A stretch of DNA of 64,000 nt from Candidatus Rokuibacteriota bacterium (GCA_016866775.1 VGLJ01000007.1:49993-113992); one strand, 5' to 3'; counted from the first letter of the stretch, positions 53,767-63,200 are shown. The notes: generated by a model not told the origin, from the letters alone. Made by a program: numbers and translations.

Positions 53767-54511
53767 CCGAGATGGCCTCGATGACCTCGTCCGGGATGTC
53801 GTAGTTCGCGTAGACCGCCTGAACGTCGTCGAGATCCTCCAGCGCCTCCACCAGGCGGAGCACGCTCGGCGCCTCTTTGCCTTCCACGCGCACGGTGTTC
53901 TGGGGCACGTACGTGACTTCCGCCTCCAGCACCGGGACACGCGCCTTCTCCAGCGCGGCACGGACGGTTTCCATTTCAGCAGGCGTCGTCGTGATCTCGA
54001 AAGCTTTTTCCACGCGCGTCATGTCGGTGGCGCCCGCGTCGAGCGCGACCGTCATCACCTCGTCCTCCGAGCTCTTCTCGGCGTCGACGCGGATGACGCC
54101 CTTGCGCTCGAACATCCAGGCCACGGCGCCCGAGGCGCCCATGTTGCCGCTGAACTTCTCGAAGGTGTGCCGGATCTCGGGGGCCGTGCGGTTCCGGTTG
54201 TCGGTGAGGCAGCGGACCATGACCGCGACCCCGCCCGGCGCATACCCCTCGTACGTGATCTCTTCATAGGACTCGCCGGGCAGCTCGCCGGTGCCCTTCT
54301 GGACGGCGCGCTTGACGTTGTCGGCAGGCATGTTGGCTTCTTTCGCCGACTCCATCGCGGCCTTCAGCCGCATGTTGATCTTGGGGTCGCCGCCGCCGTT
54401 CTTGGCCGCCACGGTGATCTCGCGCAGGATCTTCGAGAAGAGCTTCCCGCGCTGGACGTCGGCCTTGCCCTTCTTCCGCTTGATCTGCGACCACCGGGAA
54501 TGCCCTGACAT
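53759..54511 (-). CDS. yebC: YebC/PmpR-family protein (TACO1-like)
   Basis: 250 residues, full length: MSGHSRWSQIKRKKGKADVQ, KLFSKILREI, NVKRAVQKGTGE and YEGYAPGGVAVMVRCLTDN. Recent work gives this family a ribosome-associated role in relieving stalls at proline-rich stretches, besides older reports of transcription control. Usual neighbour of ruvC; first gene of the array. Confidence 0.96.
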   Translation of the reverse strand: MSGHSRWSQIKRKKGKADVQRGKLFSKILREITVAAKNGGGDPKINMRLKAAMESAKEANMPADNVKRAVQKGTGELPGESYEEITYEGYAPGGVAVMVRCLTDNRNRTAPEIRHTFEKFSGNMGASGAVAWMFERKGVIRVDAEKSSEDEVMTVALDAGATDMTRVEKAFEITTTPAEMETVRAALEKARVPVLEAEVTYVPQNTVRVEGKEAPSVLRLVEALEDLDDVQAVYANYDIPDEVIEAISAA

Positions 54512-54515
54512 CGTC

Positions 54516-55499
54516 TTATCCTCTCTCGTCCGAAATCGACGCCTTCAATCGCTTCACCCGTGCCAGCCGCTGCTCGCGTCTCCACTGCGCGGCCTCCCAC
54601 CGCCGGCGCTCCGCCGCGCTCGCAGGCGTGAAGGGCCGGCACGGGCGCGGACGCAGGTCCTCACCGAGGTGGACGTACGTGAGGTACGCCGTGCACGCAT
54701 GGCGCACCTCGCCCGTGTGCGGCTTCTCGGCCAGCACCTTGACGCCCGTCTCGATCGAGGACGTCCCCACAAAGTTCAGCCCCGCCTGGAACGTCACGAC
54801 CTCGTGCGTGAAGATCGGCGTGTAGAAGTCCATCGCGTCCAGGCACGCCGTCATCACGAGCCCGCGGCAAAACCGCATCGACAGGATGCCGCCGGCCTCG
54901 TCGAGCTGCATCAGCATCTTGCCCGCGAACATCATGTCCGAGAACAGCGCGTCCTCCGGCAGGATCGTCCGCACCGATTCGAACTTCCAGCGGATGTCGC
55001 CGTCGTCGTTCGCGGTCTCCTTCAGGCGCGCCTCGCGCTGGGCGAACCGCTCGAGGCGCCGCTCGCGCCGCTCGCGCGCCGCCTCGACCAGCGCGGCCTC
55101 CTCGGCGTCGCGCGGCTCGATCTTCTCCGCGACCGGCCGCGGCTTTCCGGCCTCGTCCATCGCGACGAAGACCAAGTGCGCGTTCAGCGTCACCGCGCGG
55201 CGGCGGGTCTTGACGTTCTCCGCCCACACGCGCACGCCGACCTCGAGCGAGCTGGTGCCGACGTACTCGACCTGCGCGCGCAGGATCGCGATCTCGCCGA
55301 CCTTCACGGGATGGAGGAAGTCGATGTCGTCCATCGCGCCGAGGCCGACCATCCCGCGCGCGAGCCGCGAGGCGGCGAGCGTGCCCGCCTGCGCGATCCA
55401 CTCCATCATGCGACCGCCGTGGATCTGGCCGGGCGCGCCGGCATGCTCCGGGAACACCCAGTGGATCAGCTCGACCGTGGTCTCGGCGATCGCCGGCAT
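54516..55499 (-). CDS. Acyl-CoA thioesterase with two hotdog domains
   Basis: 327 residues. Two BFIT/ACOT-type hotdog repeats: the first with GQIHGGRMMEWIAQAGTLAA and FLHPVKVGEIAILRAQVEYV, the second with MMFAGKMLMQLDEAGGILSM and FYTPIFTHEVVTFQAGLNFV. A charged linker joins them (EAARERRERRLERFAQ). Hydrolyses acyl-CoA thioesters, chain length unknown. Five bases upstream of yebC. Confidence 0.9.
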   Translation of the reverse strand: MPAIAETTVELIHWVFPEHAGAPGQIHGGRMMEWIAQAGTLAASRLARGMVGLGAMDDIDFLHPVKVGEIAILRAQVEYVGTSSLEVGVRVWAENVKTRRRAVTLNAHLVFVAMDEAGKPRPVAEKIEPRDAEEAALVEAARERRERRLERFAQREARLKETANDDGDIRWKFESVRTILPEDALFSDMMFAGKMLMQLDEAGGILSMRFCRGLVMTACLDAMDFYTPIFTHEVVTFQAGLNFVGTSSIETGVKVLAEKPHTGEVRHACTAYLTYVHLGEDLRPRPCRPFTPASAAERRRWEAAQWRREQRLARVKRLKASISDERG

Positions 55500-55576
55500 A
55501 TCCGCGAAAAGACGGGGCCCCGGGCGCGCCCGGGCATGGATCCTTGTAACATGGGGTCCGCGAAAGAGGCAATCGA

Positions 55577-55993
55577 GTGACGACCTCGCCCGCTCAGGTA
55601 TGGCGATTCACGATGACCAGCGACGCGGACCAGCTCGCGCGCATGCGCTCGTGGCTGTGGACGCAGCTCGTCGGCCAGTCGCTACCGCTCGAGGAGTGCC
55701 GGCGGGTGCTGGTCGCGGTGGGCGAGATCTGCAACAACATCATCACGCACGCGTACGCCGGCGCGTCGGGGCAGCCGATCGCCATCGCGCTGAGCGTGTT
55801 CCCCGACCGGCTCATCATCGACGTGGAAGACGAGGGTGTCCCCTACGACCGGCGCGGCTACGCGCCGCCGGACCTCGACACGGTGCCGGAGCGCGGGATG
55901 GGACTGTTCCTCGTGCGGCAGAGCGTGGACGAGGTCGCGTTCGACGTCGCGCGGCCGCGCGGCACGCGCTGGACGCTCGTCAAGTACCGATGA
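55577..55993 (+). CDS. RsbW-like anti-sigma serine kinase
   Basis: 138 residues from GTG. HATPase_c_2 (GHKL) motifs: N box VGEICNNIITHAYAG, VEDEGVPYD, and GMGLFLVRQSVDEV. Its stop overlaps the ATG of a STAS protein (ATGA). The pair is a classical partner-switch; the sigma factor controlled is not in the immediate neighbourhood. Confidence 0.9.
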   Translation: MTTSPAQVWRFTMTSDADQLARMRSWLWTQLVGQSLPLEECRRVLVAVGEICNNIITHAYAGASGQPIAIALSVFPDRLIIDVEDEGVPYDRRGYAPPDLDTVPERGMGLFLVRQSVDEVAFDVARPRGTRWTLVKYR

Positions 55994-56340
55994 GCCCGCT
56001 GGACGTCGTCGTCAAGGAAGCCGGCCCGGTGACGATCGTCGCCCCGAGCGGTGACATCGACATGGCCGTCTCGGACGACGTCCGCGCGCGCCTCACGTCC
56101 CTCGTCGACCGCGGACGCACACGGCTCGTGCTCGATCTCGGCGCGGTGATCAACATCGACAGCGCCGGGCTCGGTGCGCTGGTCGCAGCGCTGAAGCACG
56201 CGCGCGCCGCCGGCGGCGACATCCGGGTCTGCGCGCTGGCCAGCGACGTCCGCGCGCTCTTCGAGATGACCCGCCTCGACAAGGTCGTCTCCGTGCACGC
56301 CACTCGCGAGGAGGCCGTTGCCGCGTGCGCGTCCTCGTAA
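55990..56340 (+). CDS. STAS-domain anti-anti-sigma factor
   Basis: 116 residues of SpoIIAA/RsbV type. The phosphorylatable Ser lies in NIDSAGLGALV, preceded by RTRLVLDLGAV. Phosphorylation by the upstream kinase would release the kinase to bind its sigma factor. Ends 16 bases inside the next gene. Confidence 0.92.
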   Translation: MSPLDVVVKEAGPVTIVAPSGDIDMAVSDDVRARLTSLVDRGRTRLVLDLGAVINIDSAGLGALVAALKHARAAGGDIRVCALASDVRALFEMTRLDKVVSVHATREEAVAACASS

Positions 56341-57260
56341 CGGGGGGCGCCGGGTTCATCGGCTCGCACCTCGTCGAGCGCCTGCTCGGCGAGGGCCACG
56401 CCGTGCGCGTGCTCGACGACTTCAGCACGGGGCGGCGGGAGAACCTCGCGTCCGCCAAGCCGGGTGCGGCACTCGAGGTCGTGACCGGTGACATCCGCGA
56501 CGCGCGCGCCGTCGCGTCCGCGGTCGCCGGCGTGGAGGCGATCTTCCACGAGGCCGCGCTCGTCTCGGTGCCGCGCTCCGTCGAGTCGCCCGAGATCTCG
56601 TGCGACATCAACGCGCACGGGACCGCGCGCGTGTTCGATGCCGCGCGGCGCGCGGGGATTCGCCGGCTGGTGTTCGCGAGCTCCGCGGCGGTGTACGGCG
56701 AGACCGCGCGCGGACCGGTCTCCGAGCGCGAGCCCGTGCGCCCGCTCTCCCCGTACGGCGTCGACAAGCTCTACACGGAGCACCTCGCCGCGCTCTATCA
56801 CGCGCTCTACGGCGTCGAAACGGTGCCGCTGCGCTACTTCAACGTCTTCGGGCCGCGGCAGGACCCGTCGTCGGCGTACTCCGGCGTGATCTCGATCTTC
56901 GTCAGCCGCCTGCTGGCGGGTGACCCGATCACGATCCATGGCGACGGCAAGCAGACGCGCGACTTCGTCTACGTGGCCGACGTCGTCGAGGCGAACATGC
57001 GCGCGATGTTCTCGCCCTACCCCGGCCCGTCGCCATTGAACGTGGCGCGCGGGGACCACACGACGCTGAACGCGCTCGCGACGATGCTGGGCGAGATCCT
57101 CGGAGTGACGCCGCAGATCATTGGCGGCCCGGCGCGCGCGGGCGACATCCGCCATTCGGTCGCCGACATCACCGCGATCCGCTCCGCGCTCGGTTATGAG
57201 CCGAAGTGGACTGTCGCCTCCGGTCTCAAAGCGCTCGTCACAAGCCTGCGCCCTGTGTAG
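56325..57260 (+). CDS. NAD-dependent sugar-nucleotide epimerase (UDP-sugar 4-epimerase type)
   Basis: 311 residues from GTG. Extended SDR: TGGAGFIGSH (NAD), Asp in LDDFSTGRRENL, FASSAAVYGE (Ser) and SPYGVDKLYTE (Tyr/Lys), plus PLRYFNVFGPRQDP. Closest in plan to UDP-GlcNAc or UDP-glucuronate 4-epimerases of surface polysaccharide synthesis. Overlaps the STAS gene by 16 bases. Decayed toxin-antitoxin DNA follows directly. Confidence 0.92.
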   Translation: MRVLVTGGAGFIGSHLVERLLGEGHAVRVLDDFSTGRRENLASAKPGAALEVVTGDIRDARAVASAVAGVEAIFHEAALVSVPRSVESPEISCDINAHGTARVFDAARRAGIRRLVFASSAAVYGETARGPVSEREPVRPLSPYGVDKLYTEHLAALYHALYGVETVPLRYFNVFGPRQDPSSAYSGVISIFVSRLLAGDPITIHGDGKQTRDFVYVADVVEANMRAMFSPYPGPSPLNVARGDHTTLNALATMLGEILGVTPQIIGGPARAGDIRHSVADITAIRSALGYEPKWTVASGLKALVTSLRPV

Positions 57261-57404
57261 CACAATCAGCCGCAGCTTGACGCCCAGCCGGGGAACTGTT
57301 GCTGATCAACGAACTGGCTGAGCCAGCCGCAAGCGCGAACGTCAGCGGGTTTCCGACTGGTACTGCGGATCGGTTATGCAGATCTCACGGGCAATGTTCG
57401 ACTC

Positions 57405-58115
57405 ATGAGCAGTCGTCCAGGGCTTTTCATTGCAACTGCCGGCGCGGCAAAACGCCCGCTGGGTGTCGGCAAGCCCTCTCGTTCCCTTCGTGGCGCGAAG
57501 GCTGCGCGCATTGTTCGCGCGCTATGCGATTCGTCGCGATCGTGGGGCGTCCGAGAACTCGCGCAACAAACACGTACGGATCCAGGCTACGTGTCGAGGA
57601 TTATCGACCTGCTCGAAAGTGAAGCCCTTATCGACCGAGGTGCGCGTCGACAACCCATTCGCGCCGTCAACTGGGAGGGACTGATCCGACGTTGGGCAGA
57701 CGATTACTCTGTGTTCGAGGCCAATGAAACATCCTCATACCTGGCCCCGCGAGGACTTCAGGCGGTCGCCGACACTTTGCGCCAGAGCAAGTTCGGATAC
57801 GCCATTACAGGTTCATACGCGGCGTCGAAACGAGCGCCCATTACAGTTCCACGCCTTTTGACTATGTACGCCGATGACCCGGCGCGGCTCGCTGAGACGG
57901 TCGGCCTGCGGGAAGCGGACCAAGGAATCAACGTCCTACTCCTAAGACCATTCGATCCCGTAGTCTACGAGCGCACTTGGGAATCGGAGGGCCTGCGGTA
58001 CGCCGCGGCGCCGCAGATCGCGGTAGACCTTTCTTCCGGTTCCGGCCGTGAACCGAGCGAGGCCGAAGCGCTGCTGGCGTGGATGAAGGACAACGAGAGT
58101 GCCTGGCGAATCTGA
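57405..58115 (+). CDS. AbiEi-like antitoxin, 5'-truncated
   Basis: 236 residues from ATG 57405, but family-like sequence already begins upstream in frame (GYADLTGNVRL, from about 57366), matching the GYVDLSGNCHL of the 39.3 kb paralogue, so the N-terminal nuclease-like domain has been lost. Retained are the winged helix (ARIVRALCDSSRSWGVRELA, YVSRIIDLLESEALIDRG) and the C-terminal AbiEi domain. Base composition is visibly more A/T-rich than the flanks, suggesting transfer. It overlaps the nucleotidyltransferase remnant by 17 bases. Confidence 0.7.
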   Translation: MSSRPGLFIATAGAAKRPLGVGKPSRSLRGAKAARIVRALCDSSRSWGVRELAQQTRTDPGYVSRIIDLLESEALIDRGARRQPIRAVNWEGLIRRWADDYSVFEANETSSYLAPRGLQAVADTLRQSKFGYAITGSYAASKRAPITVPRLLTMYADDPARLAETVGLREADQGINVLLLRPFDPVVYERTWESEGLRYAAAPQIAVDLSSGSGREPSEAEALLAWMKDNESAWRI

Positions 58116-58856
58116 CGGCCTCTACGTCGTAGCCCGTCGCGTTCTTCTCGATGCGCTCGCCGCTCTCGAAGGACACCATGATGCGCTCGTCTCAGCTGGA
58201 GCCACAGGCGATCTATTTACACGCCGGTGATGCCGACCTCGCGGTGTCGCCATTCACTTCGGATGGAGATATCGCCGTCGACCCATCGGTCCTTCAACCC
58301 GAGCCGGCTCTCGGCTCCTCGCTCGAGGCCGCAGGCTTCGAACGGACAGATGTCGGCATTTGGTCAAAGAGCGAGTTGGCGGAGGATGTACGTACGATCG
58401 TCACCGTCGATCTTCTCGTGCCCGAGTCGGTTGGTGGCGACGGACGCCGTGGCGCGCGGCTGGTCCATTGCTTCATTCGAGCCGAGGCGCGACGGCAGGA
58501 ATTTCGCGATTGCTGTCGCCGGTCCTGCGGCGCTGATCGTTGCGAAGGTTCATAAGATTGCCGACCGTGCCGGATCGCGCAGAGCACGGCCAAAAGATGC
58601 ACTCGATGTCCTCCGGCTGCTTCGCGCCATTCCAACGACGACGCTTCGCGAGAGGATGGAACTGATACTTCGAGATCCGAAGTCAGAGGCCAGTACGCGA
58701 GACGGCCTCATGCATCTGCGTGAGCTCTTTGGCCGTCCCCAGTCCGACGGTTCGCAAATGGCTGCCGACGCTGCCGCGCCATTGGAGGACCGCGAGATCA
58801 TCACAGCATCGTGCGCTGCACGTGCGACGGATCTCTTGCGAAGTCTCGCTGTCTAG
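58099..58856 (+). pseudogene. AbiEii-like nucleotidyltransferase toxin gene, broken by two frameshifts
   Basis: Reading from GTG 58099 gives ARRVLLDALAALEGHHDALV. The likeness then moves to another frame near 58195 (QAIYLHAGDADLAVSPFTSD, DIAVDPSVL) and to a third near 58480 (NFAIAVAGPAALIVAKVHKI, RPKDALDVLRLL). Joined, the pieces make a nucleotidyltransferase-fold protein of about 250 residues of the AbiEii/MenT-like kind, the usual toxin partner of AbiEi. The sequence as given cannot yield a full protein. Its stop overlaps that of the convergent LLM gene. Confidence 0.65.
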
Positions 58857-59998
58857 CGTCCCACGCCAGCGGTTTCATCCACCGCGGCGTCCTCGCGGAA
58901 GAACGGCATCACTTCTTCCGCGAAGAGCTGCATCATCTCGAGCGTCGCCTCGTGGCTGCCGCCGTTCATGCCGGAGCAGACGATCCCCGCGCGCAGCTCG
59001 TCGGAGAAGACGCGGAGCTTGTCGCGCACGGTCGCCGGGCTGCCGTAGACGATGTAGCCCTGCGCGTCGGCCTGCTCGAACGTCAGGTCGCTCGGGAGCG
59101 GCGGCGGGTTTTCGAGGAACCGGCGGAGCGACGCCTCGGTCATGTAGCCCGGCGGCCGCCAGAACGGCGGGTGCATCCGGAGCCCGGTGTTGAACACCCA
59201 CATCACGTGCTTCTCCGCGATGGCGCGCGCCTTGGCGTCGTTCTCCGCGACGACGATCGGCACGTTCACGGTGAGCTGGTACGGGCTCGCCGCGTAGCCG
59301 GACCGCTCGCACGCCTCGCGATACTCGCCGTAGATCTGCGCGATGCGCTTGACCGGCGTGAAGACCATCAGGTAGGGAAACCGGCGCTTCGCCGCCCACT
59401 CGACCGTCTCGCTGCTGCCCTGCGACGGACACCACACCGGCGGGTGCGGCTGCTGGAGCGGACGCGGCCACGGGTTCACGTACTGGTAGCGGTAGAACGT
59501 GCCGTCGAACGGGAACGGGCCGGGCTCGGTCCACGCGCGGAGGATCAGCTCCGCGGCCTCGTAGAACCGGTCGCGCGAATGCGTGGGGTTCACGCCGGTC
59601 GAGAAGTACTCGGCACTGATGCCGCGCACGAAGCCCGAGATCACGCGCCCGCCCGAGACCACGTCGAGCATCGCGATCTCCTCCGCGAGCCGGAGCGGGT
59701 TCTCGCGCAGCGGCAGGCCGTTGCCCAGGATCGCGATCTTCGCGCGCGTCGTGCGACGCACGAGCATCGCGGCCATGACGTTCGGGCTCGGCATGGTGCC
59801 GTAGCAGTTCTGGTGGTGCTCGTTCACGCAGAGGCCGTCCCAGCCGAGGCTCTCCGCGTATTCGAGCTGGTCGAGGTACTGGTGATAGAGCCGCTGGCCG
59901 GCCTTCGGATCGTAGGAGCGGTTGGAGAGCGTCACCCACGACGAGGGCTCGTCGTGCTCCATCACGTACGGCATGAGGTGGAAGTAGTAGAACTTCAC
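58853..59998 (-). CDS. LLM-class flavin-dependent monooxygenase
   Basis: 381 residues from GTG 59998: KFYYFHLMPYVMEHDEPSSW, GLCVNEHHQNCYGTMPSPNV, RAKIAILGNGLPLRENPLRL and RVISGFVRGISAEY. Bacterial-luciferase-like barrel using reduced flavin. It differs from the 31.9 kb LLM protein in length and motifs. Last gene of a four-gene operon; GTGA overlap with the hydrolase. Confidence 0.9.
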   Translation of the reverse strand: MKFYYFHLMPYVMEHDEPSSWVTLSNRSYDPKAGQRLYHQYLDQLEYAESLGWDGLCVNEHHQNCYGTMPSPNVMAAMLVRRTTRAKIAILGNGLPLRENPLRLAEEIAMLDVVSGGRVISGFVRGISAEYFSTGVNPTHSRDRFYEAAELILRAWTEPGPFPFDGTFYRYQYVNPWPRPLQQPHPPVWCPSQGSSETVEWAAKRRFPYLMVFTPVKRIAQIYGEYREACERSGYAASPYQLTVNVPIVVAENDAKARAIAEKHVMWVFNTGLRMHPPFWRPPGYMTEASLRRFLENPPPLPSDLTFEQADAQGYIVYGSPATVRDKLRVFSDELRAGIVCSGMNGGSHEATLEMMQLFAEEVMPFFREDAAVDETAGVGR

Positions 59999-60825
59999 CG
60001 GATGCCTCCGCAGAACTCGGCGATCGCGGCGGCGACGGCGGCCGGCTCTTCGACATGGGGGACGTGGCCGGAGTCCGCGAAGACGCGCAGCCGCGCGCCA
60101 GGAACTTCCTTCACCCACGCCTGCGCGCACGGCTCGACCGGCGCCAGCCGATCGTGCGCGCCCCAGCAGAGCAGCGTCGGTGTCGTGATGCGCGCGAGCC
60201 GGCGGCGCAGCAGCGGGTCGTAGAGATAGGGGTTCCAGCTCACGCGCGCGATGGCGGCGCCCTGGCGGTACTGGAACGCGAGCGTGTCGACCGATTGATC
60301 CGGCGGCGCGAGCGCCAGCGCGGCCATCGGGTTGTGAAAGACCGTCTGCACGATCTCCGGAATGTCCATTCCGAAGAGGAACGGATAGATCCAGCCGTCG
60401 ACCTTGATCCCGACGGGATCGATCAGCGTGAGCGACGCGAGCCGGTGCGACGCCATGACCGCGACCTCCGCCGCGATCCAGCCGCCGAACGAGGCGCCCA
60501 CGAGGTGGACGCGCTCGAGCCGGAGCGTGTCGAGCAGATCGAGATAGTGGAAGGCGAGGTCCGAGATGTGCTCGATCCACTCGGCGGCGGGCGATCCGCC
60601 GTGGCCGGGATGGCTCGGACACCGAACGTGGAACCGCTCGGCCAGACGCGCCTGGAACTCGAGCCACCGTCCGGCGCCGCCGGCGCCGTGCAGGAACACG
60701 AGGTCGGGTCCGGCGCCGCCGCTGAGCATCCGGACGGACGTGCCGCGGACGTCAAGGTCGCGACGCTCGGGCTCCGGCGCGTCCGCGCGCCGCACCGGCA
60801 CGTCCGCGTGCCGCTCAGCCGCCAA
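59995..60825 (-). CDS. Alpha/beta hydrolase (C-C hydrolase/esterase-like)
   Basis: 276 residues from TTG 60825, 11 bases inside the SDR gene. Oxyanion segment FLHGAGGAGRWLEFQ, nucleophile GASFGGW, acid in GAHDRLAP and His in SGHVPHVEEP. Layout similar to meta-cleavage product hydrolases. Clustering with an LLM monooxygenase and an SDR suggests a Baeyer-Villiger-like oxidise-then-hydrolyse route (inference). Confidence 0.88.
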   Translation of the reverse strand: MAAERHADVPVRRADAPEPERRDLDVRGTSVRMLSGGAGPDLVFLHGAGGAGRWLEFQARLAERFHVRCPSHPGHGGSPAAEWIEHISDLAFHYLDLLDTLRLERVHLVGASFGGWIAAEVAVMASHRLASLTLIDPVGIKVDGWIYPFLFGMDIPEIVQTVFHNPMAALALAPPDQSVDTLAFQYRQGAAIARVSWNPYLYDPLLRRRLARITTPTLLCWGAHDRLAPVEPCAQAWVKEVPGARLRVFADSGHVPHVEEPAAVAAAIAEFCGGIR

Positions 60826-61639
60826 TGACGAGCCCGCCGTTCGGCGACAGCCACTGCCCCGTGTAGAACGCGCTGTCGTCGGAGGCGAGGAAGAGCGCCG
60901 TGGCCGCGATCTCTTCCGGCTGGCCCCACCGCCCGAGCGGCGTGCGGCTCAGCAGGACCTTCTGCATCATCGGCGAGATGCCCGCGGTCATCGGCGTCTC
61001 GATGTAGCCCGGGCAGATCGCGTTCACGCGGATCCCGCGCGAGCCGACCTCGCGCGCGAGCGCGCGGGTCAGGCTCAGGATCCCGCCCTTCGCGGCACTG
61101 TAGTGCGGGACGGTATCGAGCCCGCTCAGCGCGGCGACGCTCGACATGTTGATGATGACGCCCCGATTGACGCGGCTCATGAGCTTCAGCGCCTCGCGCG
61201 TGCAGAAGAACGTGCCGTTGAGATGGACGCCGATCATCCGGTGCCACGTCTCGTCGGACATGTTCATCGTGACGTCCCAGTGCGTGGTGATCTCGCCGGC
61301 GAACGTTTCGGCGATGCGCGCCTCGGCGCGCTCGCGCAGGCGCTCGCGGTCACCGCCGCTGACGGCGATGCCGGCGTTGTTGACGAGGATGTCGAGCCGG
61401 CCGCCGAGCTCCCGTTCGACCTCGGCGAACATCGCCCGCACCTGCGCGCTGTCGCTGACGTCGGCCGCGATCGCCCGGCCGCGCCCGCCGTCGAGCTCGC
61501 CGACGGTCTTCTTCGCGGTGTCGAGCTTCACGTCGTTCACGACGACGTACGCGCCTTCCGACGCGAAGCGCAGCGCGATGGCGCGTCCGATGCCCGAGCC
61601 TCCGCCGGTGACGAGCGCGATGCGGTCCTTGAGCCTCAT
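60815..61639 (-). CDS. Short-chain dehydrogenase/reductase
   Basis: 274 residues. NAD(P) motif VTGGGSGIG, NNAGI, catalytic Ser in MSSVAALSG and Tyr/Lys in YSAAKGG, and the C-terminal PLGRWGQPEEIA. A roughly 20-residue insertion (RERLRERAEARIAETFAG) lies after NNAG. Substrate unknown. Second gene of the operon headed by the binding protein. Confidence 0.92.
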   Translation of the reverse strand: MRLKDRIALVTGGGSGIGRAIALRFASEGAYVVVNDVKLDTAKKTVGELDGGRGRAIAADVSDSAQVRAMFAEVERELGGRLDILVNNAGIAVSGGDRERLRERAEARIAETFAGEITTHWDVTMNMSDETWHRMIGVHLNGTFFCTREALKLMSRVNRGVIINMSSVAALSGLDTVPHYSAAKGGILSLTRALAREVGSRGIRVNAICPGYIETPMTAGISPMMQKVLLSRTPLGRWGQPEEIAATALFLASDDSAFYTGQWLSPNGGLVIGG

Positions 61640-61670
61640 GGACGATCTCCTGGGAGGAAGTCCCCCGAGC

Positions 61671-63200
61671 CTACGGCGTCAGGGACAGCGTGTCGAGCCG
61701 GTGCAGGCCGGTCGGATGCAGGCGGAGCCCTTTGACCTCGGGCCGCACGACCGCCCACTGGAGGCGGACGTAGACCGGGATCCACGGCATCTCGTCGGCG
61801 AGCATCGCCTGCGCCCGCTGGTAGAGGCGGTGGCGCTCGGCGCGGAACGCGAGCTGCGAGGCGCGGATGAGCGCATCGTCAAGGCGCGGGTTCCGATAGA
61901 AGGAGAAGTTCAGCGCGCGCGGCCCCTTCGCCACGCCTTCGCTCGTCGAGAGCGGGAAGAGGAAGAGGTGCGGGTCCCCGCCCGTCACCGCCGCCTCGGT
62001 CAGGACGATGTCGTAGTCGCCGCTCTGCAGCGCGGTCTTCGCCCCGGCCCCGCTCTCCGCCCGGATCGTGACCGGGATATCGGCGGCGCCGAGCATGAGC
62101 GCGAGCGCTTCGGCGAGCTTCGAGACGTTGAGCTCGCCGCCGTCGCCGATGGCGACGAGCGTGGACTTGTGGCCCGCTGGCCATCCGCCTTCCGCGAGCA
62201 GCTTCTTCACCTGATCGCGCGCGCCGCCGAGGATCGGGCTGCCTTCGCGTCGCGCCCAGACGCCGAACGGAAGGAACGACTGCAGCGGCACGGCCGCCTT
62301 GTCCAGCGCGACGCCGATGACGCTCGGATCGAGCGCCGTCGCGACCGCCTGACGGACACGCTTGCGCGAGAACGGCTCCTTTTCCGTCTGGAAGGCCAGG
62401 TAGCCGACCCGAAGTCCGGGAGCGGACAATGCCCAGTCGCCCCGCCGCGGCGCGCCGGGCGAGAACCAGACGTCGAGCGACCGGGTGTCGAACTCCGCCT
62501 CCGCATGCTCGTTCGTCGCCACTTCGAGGAACACGACGCGCTCGTTGCGGGTCGGGCCTCCCCAGTGACCGGGCACAGCCTCGAGCGCCAACCGCCCCGG
62601 GCTGGCGTCGACGACGCGGTAGGGGCCGCTGCCGATGAGCCGGACCGCACCATCGACCGTCACCCGGCGAGCGATCCCGAGCGCCGGATGCGCGAGCACG
62701 GTCAGCAGCGGGGCATACGGCTGGTTCAGCACGATCTGCACGGTGCGGGCGTCGGCCGCGCGGACGTCCTTGATCACGCCGGGGTACCCGCGGAGGAGCG
62801 CGGCCCACGCGAGGCCGGGCGGCGCCTCGCCTTCCGGTCGCAGATGACGCGCGAAGCTCGCGGCGACTTCCGTCGCGTTGACCGGTGTGCCGTCGTGGAA
62901 GCGGCCGTTATCGCGGAGCGTGAGCGACCAGGTCAGCCCGTCGCGTGAGACCGTCCACTTCGTCGCCAGCCCGACGTCGACATCGGTCGATCCCTCGCGA
63001 AACGTCAGCAAGGTATCGAAGATATGGCGCGCCACGAGGGGCATCGCGCCTTCGAGCCCGGCGGCCGGATCCACCGATGGGGGCACGCCGACGACACCGA
63101 TACGAACTTCGCGTCGCCCCTGCGCAGCGGCAAAAGTGGGCAACAGGGCAACCAACGCCGCGAGGATGAGCGAGAGACGAGCAACTCTGCGCCACGACAT
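61671..63200 (-). CDS. Peptide/nickel-type ABC substrate-binding protein (SBP_bac_5)
   Basis: 509 residues from ATG 63200, with a Sec signal peptide (RLSLILAALVALLPTFAAA). Family marks are VPPSVDPAAGLEG, VRFDTLLTF-like IFDTLLTFREG, LTWSLTLRDNGRFHDGTPVN and IGSGPYRVV. No permease or ATPase gene is next to it, and it is followed within 32 bases by catabolic genes, so it may deliver the operon's substrate to a transporter encoded elsewhere. Confidence 0.88.
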   Translation of the reverse strand: MSWRRVARLSLILAALVALLPTFAAAQGRREVRIGVVGVPPSVDPAAGLEGAMPLVARHIFDTLLTFREGSTDVDVGLATKWTVSRDGLTWSLTLRDNGRFHDGTPVNATEVAASFARHLRPEGEAPPGLAWAALLRGYPGVIKDVRAADARTVQIVLNQPYAPLLTVLAHPALGIARRVTVDGAVRLIGSGPYRVVDASPGRLALEAVPGHWGGPTRNERVVFLEVATNEHAEAEFDTRSLDVWFSPGAPRRGDWALSAPGLRVGYLAFQTEKEPFSRKRVRQAVATALDPSVIGVALDKAAVPLQSFLPFGVWARREGSPILGGARDQVKKLLAEGGWPAGHKSTLVAIGDGGELNVSKLAEALALMLGAADIPVTIRAESGAGAKTALQSGDYDIVLTEAAVTGGDPHLFLFPLSTSEGVAKGPRALNFSFYRNPRLDDALIRASQLAFRAERHRLYQRAQAMLADEMPWIPVYVRLQWAVVRPEVKGLRLHPTGLHRLDTLSLTP

